A stretch of DNA of 6,688 nt from Planctomycetota bacterium. Lineage in GTDB: Bacteria > Planctomycetota > Phycisphaerae > Phycisphaerales > UBA1924. The stretch covers positions 1 through 6,688 of the forward strand of contig JAFLCM010000137.1 in assembly GCA_017303565.1 (NCBI GenBank), read 5' to 3'. The translations under genes were made by a program, and so were the position numbers. Within the stretch, counting starts at the first letter, position 1. Every line of letters starts with the position of its first letter. Of the stretch, positions 1 to 5,791 are shown piece by piece. The notes beneath the pieces were generated by a model. It was not told the DNA's origin, searched no databases, and saw nothing but the letters and a program-made list of their open reading frames with translations.

Positions 1-70
1 AGAACACTGTGGAAACAGTTTTCCGCGTGAGCTCACTTAAAGTGGCGACACGCAGTTGTAAATCAAGGTC
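1..70. other. Lower-GC non-coding lead-in
   Basis: This stretch is about 47% GC (33 of 70 bases), against roughly 70% for the rest of the window. It has stops in all useful forward frames; those in the frame of the following prenyltransferase remnant are at 38-40 and 59-61. It holds two short inverted repeats: GGAAA-N4-TTTCC at 11-24 and the perfect palindrome GTGAGCTCAC at 27-36. I recognise no gene, tRNA, intron end or insertion-sequence end. It may be foreign DNA, the far side of a deletion or insertion, or an assembly artefact at a contig end. Confidence 0.5.
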
Positions 71-295
71 GTGCTTCCCAAAGGAAGCCACACCCCGGGC
101 GGCGAGGTCGGCGTCACCACCCTCCCCGTCCTGTGGCTCACCCTGCTCCCCGCCACCTACGCCATGCTCCGCTGCATCGTGCTGCTGGAGAAGGGCCGCT
201 ACGACGACCCCACCGAAGTCGCCTTCCGCGACCGCGGCGTGCAGGTCGCCGCCGCCGGTTTCCTCGCCCTCACCGCCTGGGCCTTCTTCGCCTGA
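71..295 (+). pseudogene. UbiA-family prenyltransferase, C-terminal remnant
   Basis: The frame encodes about 74 residues that match only the C-terminal end of UbiA-superfamily membrane prenyltransferases. The closest resemblance, from memory, is to decaprenyl-phosphate phosphoribosyltransferase-like members: a hydrophobic segment ending P-A-T-Y-A-M-L-R, a short loop, the signature D-P-T-E-V-A-F-R-D-R, then a final membrane helix. Mycobacterial UbiA has the parallel order ILRY, then EPEDIALRDR, then a last helix. Full-length members have about 280-300 residues and carry two Asp-rich catalytic motifs in the N-terminal part, both missing here. The frame is closed upstream by TAA at 59-61, so the gene cannot extend left in this sequence. 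GTG at 71 is only the first possible start, and no Shine-Dalgarno precedes it. The loss coincides with the composition change. It could be a true pseudogene, a rearrangement scar or a contig-edge artefact. The family call is fairly firm; the exact substrate is not. Confidence 0.6.
73..88. repeat. Short stem-loop at the composition break
   Basis: GCTTCC and GGAAGC form a perfect 6-bp stem around the loop CAAA. The stem extends by two more pairs (GT with AC) if C89 is bulged. No T-run follows, so it is not an intrinsic terminator. It sits where low-GC sequence gives way to prenyltransferase-like coding sequence, so it may mark a junction, but it could be chance. Confidence 0.35.
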
Positions 296-310
296 CGCTA
301 CCCTGCGGGC

Positions 311-718
311 ATGGTGAACATCTCCGTCCGCTACGCCGGCAACAAAAAGTGCGACCTCCAGCACCCCGAGGGCGCCACCCTCCGGACCGACGCACCCAAG
401 GACATCGGCGGCGACGCCTCCGCCTTCAGCCCCACCGACCTCGTCGCCGCCGGCCTGGCCGCCTGCATCCTCACCACCATGGCCATGTTCGCCGAACGCC
501 ACGGGATCGACCTTTCCGGCGCCACCGCCGGCGTCGAGAAGCACATGAGCGTCCCCCCCGCCCAGCGCCGCATCGCCCGTCTTCCGGTCGTGGTCACCCT
601 CCCCGCCTCGGTCCCCCAGGACATGCGCGAGCGTCTCGAACGCATCGGGCACACCTGCCCGGTCCACGCCAGCCTCCACCCCGAGGTCGACGCGCCCATC
701 TCCTACCGGTACGTCTGA
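311..718 (+). CDS. OsmC-family thiol peroxidase
   Basis: The 135-residue protein is full length for the OsmC/Ohr superfamily, cytoplasmic homodimeric thiol-dependent peroxidases that reduce organic hydroperoxides. Both expected cysteines are present: C52 in the helix start A-A-C-I-L-T-T-M and C116 in T-C-P-V-H-A-S-L-H. The conserved stretch F-S-P-T-D-L-V-A-A precedes C52, and the following helix leads into E-R-H-G-I-D-L-S-G, as in OsmC proteins outside the Ohr branch. There is no signal peptide or membrane segment. ATG at 311 is the only sensible start and lies 15 bases after the prenyltransferase remnant's stop. No strong Shine-Dalgarno is visible, only GCGGG just upstream. The short gap suggests the two were once cotranscribed. 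No peroxide-sensor operator is recognisable. The family is secure; the physiological substrate is not shown by the sequence. Confidence 0.93.
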   Translation: MVNISVRYAGNKKCDLQHPEGATLRTDAPKDIGGDASAFSPTDLVAAGLAACILTTMAMFAERHGIDLSGATAGVEKHMSVPPAQRRIARLPVVVTLPASVPQDMRERLERIGHTCPVHASLHPEVDAPISYRYV

Positions 719-884
719 GTTCGCCCGTTCTTTGCCGGGTGTCCCCCCCCGAAATGCTCCCGAAAACCGCGCGGTCTGGCCGAACTGAACCGCAGCAACA
801 CCGCCGCCCGCTGGAGCGGGGGGTGGTCGCGCGCCGTCGCCCTCACCCCGCGCCATCCCGCGCCGGGCGACCACGGAGCCGAGC
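719..884 (+). promoter_or_regulatory. Leader of the metalloprotease gene
   Basis: This 166-base spacer has no coding signal. It contains an eight-C run at 743-750 and two alternative inverted repeats near its 3' end: GTGGTCGC (823-830) with GCGACCAC (867-874), and GTCGCCC (836-842) with GGGCGAC (865-871). They share bases 867-871, so they are mutually exclusive, and both end just before the Shine-Dalgarno. The promoter for the metalloprotease is expected here, but no convincing -35/-10 pair is visible. Confidence 0.4.
875..878 (+). promoter_or_regulatory. Shine-Dalgarno for the metalloprotease
   Basis: GGAG is followed by six bases and then ATG at 885. This fixes the start, and the signal peptide begins exactly at this ATG. 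The same GGAGCC-N4-ATG layout recurs before the dockerin gene at 4042. Confidence 0.75.
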
Positions 885-3800
885 ATGACACCCCGACGCC
901 CGATCCACACGCTCACCAAAGGCCTCACCCCCGCGCTGCTGATCGCCCTCACGGGCCTCGCGGCCGTCGCCCAGCCCCAGGCCGGTCCCCCCGACAAGGA
1001 ACCCCCGGAGTTCCCCAAGTTCGAGGAAGTCAGCAAGGACTACCAGAAGGTCGCCGCCTCCCCCGACGGCGCGATGTACACCCTCTGGCAGCGCGAGAAG
1101 GACGGGCAGATGCTCGCCGAACTCCCGCGTGACTTCGCCAACAAGAAGTACCTCTTCGCCATGACCCAGTCCTCCGGAGACCTGTGGTCAGGCCTGCAGG
1201 GCGGCGACTACCTCGCCACCTGGAAGCGCTACGACAAGCGCCTCGCCCTCATCCAGCCCAACCTCGAGGTCCGATCCACCGGCGACGAGCCCTCGAAGAT
1301 CTCCGTCTCACGCCACTTCACCGACCGCGTCATCCTCGACATCCCCATCGCGTGCATCGGCCCCGGCGGCGGCCCGGTCATCGACCTCGACGCCCTGCTC
1401 GTCGGCCAGGCCGTCAAGTTCTTCGGCCCCGAGGCCCGCAACCCCAACGTCGCCCTCGCCCGCGTCGTCGAGGCCAAGACCTTCCCCAGCAACGTCGAGG
1501 TGGCGTTCGAGGTCCCCGGCGCCGACGGCGTGCTCCGCGTCTTCCACTACTCGATCAGCGTCCTCCCCGAGAACGCCGGCTACAAGCCCCGCGAGGCCGA
1601 CGAACGCGTCGGCTACTTCACCACCAACTTCCGCGACCTCGGCAAGTTCGGCGAGGACGAGAAGTGGGTCCGCTACATCAACCGCTGGCACCTCGAGAAG
1701 GCCGAGCCCAAACTCAAGATGAGCCCCCCCAAGGAGCCCATCGTCTTCTACATCGAGCACACCGTCCCCGTCCGCTACCGCCGCTTCGTCCGTGACGGCA
1801 TCCTCATGTGGAACAAGGCCTTCGAAAAGGTCGGTATCACCGACGCCATCGAGGTCCGCATCCAGGACAAGGCCTCCGGCGCCAACATGGAGAAGGACCC
1901 CGAGGACGCCCGCTACAACTTCATCCGCTGGCTCAGCAACGACATCGCCACCGCCATCGGCCCCTCCCGCACCGACCCCCGCACCGGCCAGATCCTCGAC
2001 GCCGACATCGTTCTGACCGACGGCTGGATCCGCGTCTTCTGGAACCAGGTCAACCGCCTGCTCCCCGAGCAGGCCATGCAGGGCTACGACGCCGAGACCA
2101 TGGCCTGGCTGAAGCGCCGCCCGCAGTGGGACCCCCGCGTCCGCCTCGCGCCCCCCAACGAGCGCGAGGGCGTCATGCAGCGCCTCGCCATCGAGGCCGC
2201 CCGCGACGCCCGCGCCGCCGTCAACAACCAGTCCCGCGGCATCGACCGCTTCGGCGCCCTTCGACTCGATCCCACCGGCACCTTCCCGAGCCCGCTCCAG
2301 TCCGTCATCGAGACCGAGCCTGACGCCGCCCAGCGCCTGATGAACCGCATGTGCATGGCCGCCAGCGGCAAGGCCATGGACATGGCCCTCATGGGCATGC
2401 ACCTCGACCTCGAGGGCCTGCTCGACCTCCAGGACGACACCGACAACCCCGACAAGCCCAAGGACGACAAGCCCGACGACAAGAAGGGCGACAAGAAAGA
2501 GGAGAAGAAGGAAGAGAAGGGCGACCGCATCGACGGCATCCCCGACTGGTTCGTCGGCCCCGTCCTCGCCGACCTCGTCGCCCACGAGGTCGGGCACACC
2601 CTGGGACTGCGCCACAACTTCAAGGCCTCGGGCATCTACGCCCTCAAGGACATCAACTCAGACGCCTTCAAGGGCAAGAAGACCTTCACCGGCTCGGTGA
2701 TGGACTACAACCCCATCAACATCAACATGGGCGCCGGCCCCATCCAGGGCGACTACGCCATGATCGACATCGGCGCGTACGACTACTGGGCCATCGAGGC
2801 CGGCTACACCCTCGCCGACCCCAAGGAAGTCCTCAAGCGCGTCGCCGAGCCCGAACTCCTCTACGGCACCGATGAGGACACCGACGGGCCAGACCCCCTC
2901 GCCCGCCGCTACGACCTCGCCGCCGACCCCCTCGACTTCGCCAAGAGCCGCATCAACCTCGCCAAGCATCACCGCGAACGCCTGCTCGACAAGTACGTCA
3001 AGGACGGCCAGTCCTGGGCCAAGGCCCGCCGCGGCTACATGATGACCCTCAACGAGCACCTCGGCGCCGTCAGCCACATGACCCGCTGGGTCGGCGGCTC
3101 GTTCGTCAACCGCGACCGCAAGGGCGACCCCAACGCCCGCACGCCCGTCCAGAGCGTCCCCGTCGCCCAGCAGCGCGCCGCGCTCGCCTTCATCATCGAG
3201 AACGCCTTCTTCGACGCCGCCTTCGGCCTCACCCCCGAACTCCTCGCCCACCTCACGGTCGACAAGTTCTGGGACGGCGGCGGCTCGCCCTTCGAGCCCG
3301 CCACCTGGCCCATCCACGACCGCATCCTCGGCATCCAGGCCAGCGTCCTCACCGGACTCATGAACCCCTCCACCCTGCAGCGCGTCCTCGACAACGAGTG
3401 GCGCACCCCGCAGGGCGAGGACGCCCTCACCCTCCCCGAACTGCTCGACACCGTCAGCGGCGCCGTCTGGACCGAAACCCTCAACAAGCCCTCCAAGCGC
3501 TTCACCGCCAGAGAGCCCATGATCTCCAGCCTGCGGCGCAACCTCCAGCGCGAGCACGTCGAACGACTCATCGACGCCGCCTTCCCCGACGGCATCTACA
3601 ACGCCGCCGGCAAGCCCGTCGCCACCCTCGCCGTCGCCCAGCTCCGCACCATCAAGGACCGCGCCGGCTCGCTCATCGACGACCACAAGGAGCGCCTCGA
3701 CCCCTACTCGCTCGCCCACCTCGCCGAGATCAAACTCCGCATCGAGAAGGCCCTCGACGCCCAGTACATTTACAACACCGACAAGATCGGCGGCGGCGGC

Positions 3801-3893
3801 TTCCCCTTCTTCATGCTCTTCGGCCAGCAGCCCGAGGCCAACACCGCCACCAACCCCATCACCCCGCCCCGCGCCGAGCCCGAGGCCCCGTAA
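885..3893 (+). CDS. Secreted zinc metalloprotease (DUF5118/DUF5117/DUF4953 met-zincin)
   Basis: The predicted protein has 1002 residues. A signal peptide covers about residues 1-29: basic Arg/His/Lys start, hydrophobic core L-L-I-A-L-T-G-L, probable cleavage after A-V-A. Residues about 35-290 resemble the DUF5118/DUF5117 region that precedes this peptidase type. The catalytic part follows: H567-E568-V-G-H571-T-L-G574-L-R-H577-N is the metzincin pattern HExxHxxGxxH, giving three zinc-binding His and the general base E568. The Met-turn is G603-S-V-M606-D-Y. Downstream, Y-D-Y-W-A-I-E-A-G-Y is typical of DUF4953. Homologues I recall are about 800-900 residues, so this one is long, partly through an Asp/Lys/Glu-rich tract at about 517-547, just 20 residues before the zinc motif. 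No sorting signal or transmembrane anchor is seen at the C-terminus, so it is probably periplasmic or released. Substrate unknown. It appears monocistronic: leader and good SD upstream, intrinsic terminator 28 bases downstream of the stop. Confidence 0.92.
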   Translation: MTPRRPIHTLTKGLTPALLIALTGLAAVAQPQAGPPDKEPPEFPKFEEVSKDYQKVAASPDGAMYTLWQREKDGQMLAELPRDFANKKYLFAMTQSSGDLWSGLQGGDYLATWKRYDKRLALIQPNLEVRSTGDEPSKISVSRHFTDRVILDIPIACIGPGGGPVIDLDALLVGQAVKFFGPEARNPNVALARVVEAKTFPSNVEVAFEVPGADGVLRVFHYSISVLPENAGYKPREADERVGYFTTNFRDLGKFGEDEKWVRYINRWHLEKAEPKLKMSPPKEPIVFYIEHTVPVRYRRFVRDGILMWNKAFEKVGITDAIEVRIQDKASGANMEKDPEDARYNFIRWLSNDIATAIGPSRTDPRTGQILDADIVLTDGWIRVFWNQVNRLLPEQAMQGYDAETMAWLKRRPQWDPRVRLAPPNEREGVMQRLAIEAARDARAAVNNQSRGIDRFGALRLDPTGTFPSPLQSVIETEPDAAQRLMNRMCMAASGKAMDMALMGMHLDLEGLLDLQDDTDNPDKPKDDKPDDKKGDKKEEKKEEKGDRIDGIPDWFVGPVLADLVAHEVGHTLGLRHNFKASGIYALKDINSDAFKGKKTFTGSVMDYNPININMGAGPIQGDYAMIDIGAYDYWAIEAGYTLADPKEVLKRVAEPELLYGTDEDTDGPDPLARRYDLAADPLDFAKSRINLAKHHRERLLDKYVKDGQSWAKARRGYMMTLNEHLGAVSHMTRWVGGSFVNRDRKGDPNARTPVQSVPVAQQRAALAFIIENAFFDAAFGLTPELLAHLTVDKFWDGGGSPFEPATWPIHDRILGIQASVLTGLMNPSTLQRVLDNEWRTPQGEDALTLPELLDTVSGAVWTETLNKPSKRFTAREPMISSLRRNLQREHVERLIDAAFPDGIYNAAGKPVATLAVAQLRTIKDRAGSLIDDHKERLDPYSLAHLAEIKLRIEKALDAQYIYNTDKIGGGGFPFFMLFGQQPEANTATNPITPPRAEPEAP
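2433..2525 (+). other. Asp/Lys/Glu low-complexity tract in the metalloprotease
   Basis: Residues 517-547 are almost only Asp, Lys and Glu, with a few Pro and Gly, and are coded by GAC, AAG and GAG-type codons. That lowers GC locally within an otherwise very GC-rich gene. The stretch should be a disordered charged linker between the N-terminal regions and the zinc site. It stays in frame and does not disturb the catalytic motif. I cannot tell whether homologues share it. Confidence 0.7.
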
Positions 3894-3920
3894 AACTCAC
3901 GCCCCTTCCCCGCTCCCCAC

Positions 3921-3949
3921 GAACCCCGAGCCGCACGCTCGGGGTTTTT
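3921..3949 (+). terminator. Intrinsic terminator after the metalloprotease
   Basis: AACCCCGAGC (3922-3931) pairs perfectly with GCTCGGGGTT (3937-3946) around the 5-base loop CGCAC. G3921 can add a wobble pair with T3947. The 3' arm merges into five T at 3945-3949. It starts 28 bases after the metalloprotease stop and separates that gene from the dockerin gene. Confidence 0.92.
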
Positions 3950-3968
3950 CATTCACCCCGGATTTCGC

Positions 3969-3997
3969 TTGGATTCCCGCGTTCAACCGGTCAGAAT
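3969..3997 (+). promoter_or_regulatory. Weak candidate promoter for the dockerin gene
   Basis: TTGGAT at 3969-3974 and CAGAAT at 3992-3997 are 17 bases apart, matching sigma-70 consensus at three of six and four of six positions. A promoter is expected here because a terminator lies upstream and the gene begins at 4042. The match is poor, so this is only a candidate. Confidence 0.2.
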
Positions 3998-4031
3998 GCA
4001 GTCGCCGCACAGCCCGTCCGCGGCAATCCCT

Positions 4032-4035
4032 GGAG
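4032..4035 (+). promoter_or_regulatory. Shine-Dalgarno for the dockerin protein
   Basis: GGAG is followed by six bases and then ATG at 4042. It supports this start, which also opens directly into a signal peptide. Confidence 0.7.
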
Positions 4036-4041
4036 CCTTCC

Positions 4042-4992
4042 ATGCGCCGATTTGTTGCTGTCATCGCCGCGTTCGCCGCCGCGCACGCCGCCAGCGCCGT
4101 CACCCTCTACGCCATCACCACCACGAACCTCGTCCGCTTCGACTCGGACAACCCCGGCGCCGTCACCGTCATCGGCCCGCACGGACTCCCAGAGGCCGGC
4201 GCGTACGGCGTCAACTACCTCGTCTACCACCCCCTCGAACGCGCCTTCTTCGGCCTCTACTACACCAGCCCCCAGCCCGTTCACTTCCAGATGTCCCTCA
4301 TCCGCTTCAACCCCTCCACCGGCGTGGGGCTGACCGTCGCGGACCTCGGCTCCTCCGCGCCCAATCTGAACGTGTACGAGAGCCTCGAGTACGTCAGCAC
4401 CCAGCAGTCGATGCTCGTCTCGCGGGGGCCCGGCGGCTCCTCCGACTCGTTCCTTCGCATCGGCCCGACCGGAGCCACACTCGCCCTCTGCTCCAACGGG
4501 CGCGACAACGACTACACCGTCTTCGATTCCGCCCGCAGCCTCTTTTACACCATCGACCCCAACGGCGTCGCCCAACTCACCGCGTCCGGCATCGTCAACT
4601 GCATCACCGACAACCTCGGCCCCCTCGGCGTCACCCTCGGAGACCTCGCCTACCACCCCGCCGACGACGCCATCTACGCCGTCGACTACCTCACCAACCG
4701 CCTGCACCGCCTCAAGACCACCGACGGCGGCGCGCCGTTCACCCGCACCGACATCGGCCCCGTCGGCGCCACCACCATCCGCGGCCTCGCCGTCATCCCG
4801 CCCGCCTGCGTCGCCGACCTCAACGCCGACGGCGTCGTCAGCACCCCCGACCTCGTGCAGTTCCTCGGCGACTTCGGCCAGCAGCCGATCCCCGGTGGGC
4901 CCGCGCCCGCCGCGGACTTCAACTTCGACACCGTCGTCGACACCGCCGACCTCGCGTTCTTCCTCGGACGATTCGGCGGCCAGTGCCGGTGA
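4042..4992 (+). CDS. Secreted protein with C-terminal GC-type dockerin domain
   Basis: The predicted protein has 316 residues. Residues 1-19 form a signal peptide (M-R-R, hydrophobic Ala/Val/Ile core, probable cleavage after A-S-A). Residues about 20-250 are beta-rich and recall propeller-like proteins: the start L-Y-A-I-T-T-T-N-L-V-R-F-D resembles DUF4394, and later segments such as L-A-Y-H-P-A-D-D-A-I-Y-A-V-D look like blades. No catalytic motif is recognised. Residues 256-315 are the dockerin-like module, bracketed by C256 and C315. Its first calcium loop is D259-L-N261-A-D263-G264 with D270 at position 12. The second is D292-F-N294-F-D296 with D303, but has T297 where Gly is usual. GC-type dockerins are characteristic of Phycisphaerales and are thought to anchor or sort extracellular proteins; the partner is not evident in this window. 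The gene stands alone, with a terminator upstream and a 137-base spacer downstream. The dockerin call is strong; the N-terminal fold is inference. Confidence 0.9.
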   Translation: MRRFVAVIAAFAAAHAASAVTLYAITTTNLVRFDSDNPGAVTVIGPHGLPEAGAYGVNYLVYHPLERAFFGLYYTSPQPVHFQMSLIRFNPSTGVGLTVADLGSSAPNLNVYESLEYVSTQQSMLVSRGPGGSSDSFLRIGPTGATLALCSNGRDNDYTVFDSARSLFYTIDPNGVAQLTASGIVNCITDNLGPLGVTLGDLAYHPADDAIYAVDYLTNRLHRLKTTDGGAPFTRTDIGPVGATTIRGLAVIPPACVADLNADGVVSTPDLVQFLGDFGQQPIPGGPAPAADFNFDTVVDTADLAFFLGRFGGQCR

Positions 4993-5082
4993 CCGATTCA
5001 CCCGCCGACACCGTCTCGCCCGTTCCGCTCGCCGGGGGAATCACTTGCGATCGAGCGTTGATTCTGCGACCCTGCGCGGTTG

Positions 5083-5099
5083 GTCACGCGCCGCGTGAC
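5083..5099. promoter_or_regulatory. Perfect 17-bp palindrome, candidate operator
   Basis: GTCACGCG, a central C, then CGCGTGAC form a perfect inverted repeat with 8-bp arms. It lies 30 bases before the ATG of the membrane protein gene, within the 137-base spacer after the dockerin gene. The symmetry and position suit a homodimeric regulator site. It could also fold as a 7-bp RNA hairpin with a 3-base loop, but no T-run follows, so it is not a standard terminator. No matching regulator is in the window. Confidence 0.4.
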
Positions 5100-5129
5100 G
5101 TGTCCCAACCCATCCGAACGCGAGGCACC

Positions 5130-5720
5130 ATGTCGAACCTCATCGATCTCTGGCTCCCCATCCTCGCCAGCGCCGCCATCGTCTTCGTCGCCAGTTCCAT
5201 CATCTGGATGGCCCTGCCCATCCACAAGAACGACTACAAGGGCGCCGCCGCCGCCGAGGGGCCGCTCCTCGACACGCTCCGCGCCGCCGCCCTCAAGCCC
5301 GGGGTCTACATGCTCCCGTGGTGCAACGGCGGCAAGGACAACGCCGAAGCCACCAAGGCCAAGATGGCCGCCGGGCCTTGGGCCATGATCTACGTGATGA
5401 AGGGCAACTGCGGCATGGGGCGAACGCTCGGGCTCTGGTTCGTCCACCTCGTGATCGTCGGCGTCTTTGTGGCCTACGTCGCGTCGCACGCCAACCTCGG
5501 CCCCGCGCCGCACTACCTTTCAGTGTTCCGCGTCGTCGGTGCCGCCGCCCTGCTCGCGCACGCGGGCTACGCCCTGCCCATGTGCATCTGGCACGCCCAC
5601 CCCTGGTCGCTGCTGCCCGGCAAGCTCTTCGACGCCGTGGTCTACAGCCTGCTCACCGCCGGCACCTTCGCGTGGTTGTGGCCCAAGGCCGCCGCCGCCA
5701 TCCCCGCCCTGCAGGGCTGA
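5130..5720 (+). CDS. Conserved multi-pass membrane protein of unknown function
   Basis: The predicted protein has 196 residues and about four transmembrane helices, at roughly 8-30, 98-118, 130-150 and 166-186. Between helices 1 and 2 is a ~65-residue soluble loop that starts L-P-I-H32-K-N-D-Y36-K and contains P-G-V-Y-M-L-P-W-C65-N and a G-P-W-A-M-I-Y-V-M-K strand. I recall unnamed proteins from several phyla with the same order (HKNDYK, PGxYMFPW, GPxGxLxVM, four helices), so it looks like a conserved family, but I know no function. Other polar residues near the membrane include C94, C152, H156 and H158. ATG at 5130 is chosen because GAGG (5122-5125) lies four bases upstream and the first helix begins at once. 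The same frame stays open to 3969, but that extension is Arg/Pro/His-rich, overlaps the dockerin gene and is not protein-like. The 17-bp palindrome upstream may control it. It is convergent with rpiB. Confidence 0.85.
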   Translation: MSNLIDLWLPILASAAIVFVASSIIWMALPIHKNDYKGAAAAEGPLLDTLRAAALKPGVYMLPWCNGGKDNAEATKAKMAAGPWAMIYVMKGNCGMGRTLGLWFVHLVIVGVFVAYVASHANLGPAPHYLSVFRVVGAAALLAHAGYALPMCIWHAHPWSLLPGKLFDAVVYSLLTAGTFAWLWPKAAAAIPALQG

Positions 5721-5730
5721 GCGCGATCGG

Positions 5731-5790
5731 CCCACGCCCCACGCCCCACGCCCCAAGACCCAAGACCCAAGACCCAAGACCCAAGACCCA
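5731..5790. repeat. Heptanucleotide tandem repeat array
   Basis: Eight perfect 7-bp units in one phase, then a partial unit: three CCCACGC (5731-5751), five CCCAAGA (5752-5786) and CCCA (5787-5790). The array fills nearly all of the 71-base gap between two convergent genes and ends one base before the rpiB stop codon. On the minus strand it gives nine GGG runs separated by four bases each, fitting a G-quadruplex pattern. No intrinsic terminator is seen in this gap, so the array is the only notable structure at the convergent 3' ends. It resembles short tandemly repeated heptamers known from cyanobacteria in kind, not necessarily in origin. Confidence 0.95.
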
Positions 5791-5791
5791 C

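Noticed and set aside
6..16. Possible DnaA box (TGTGGAAAC-like)
   Set aside because: Only about seven of nine bases match the consensus, it is a single copy, and no origin features or dnaA/dnaN genes are present.
133..888. Plus-strand frame of 251 codons spanning the prenyltransferase remnant, osmC and the leader
   Set aside because: It overlaps osmC in another frame and encodes Arg/His/Pro-rich sequence without recognisable domains.
1308..2615. Long open frame on the minus strand inside the metalloprotease gene (435 codons), and similar ones at 2658-3719 and 3991-5001
   Set aside because: They are antisense shadows of genes with C-ending codons. The translations are Val/Gly/Ala/Asp/Glu-rich low-complexity sequence with no family resemblance, while the plus-strand proteins have clear motifs.
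5038..5064. GAATCA/TGATTC inverted repeat as a terminator for the dockerin gene
   Set aside because: The arms are only 6 bp around a 15-base loop and no T-run follows, so it does not meet the pattern of an intrinsic terminator.
3969..5129. Upstream extension of the membrane protein frame to a 583-residue protein
   Set aside because: The extension overlaps the dockerin gene in another frame and is Arg/Pro/His-rich shadow sequence. A Shine-Dalgarno and a proper membrane N-terminus support the start at 5130.
5731..5790. CRISPR array
   Set aside because: The units are 7 bp with no unique spacers and no cas genes nearby. It is a simple tandem repeat.
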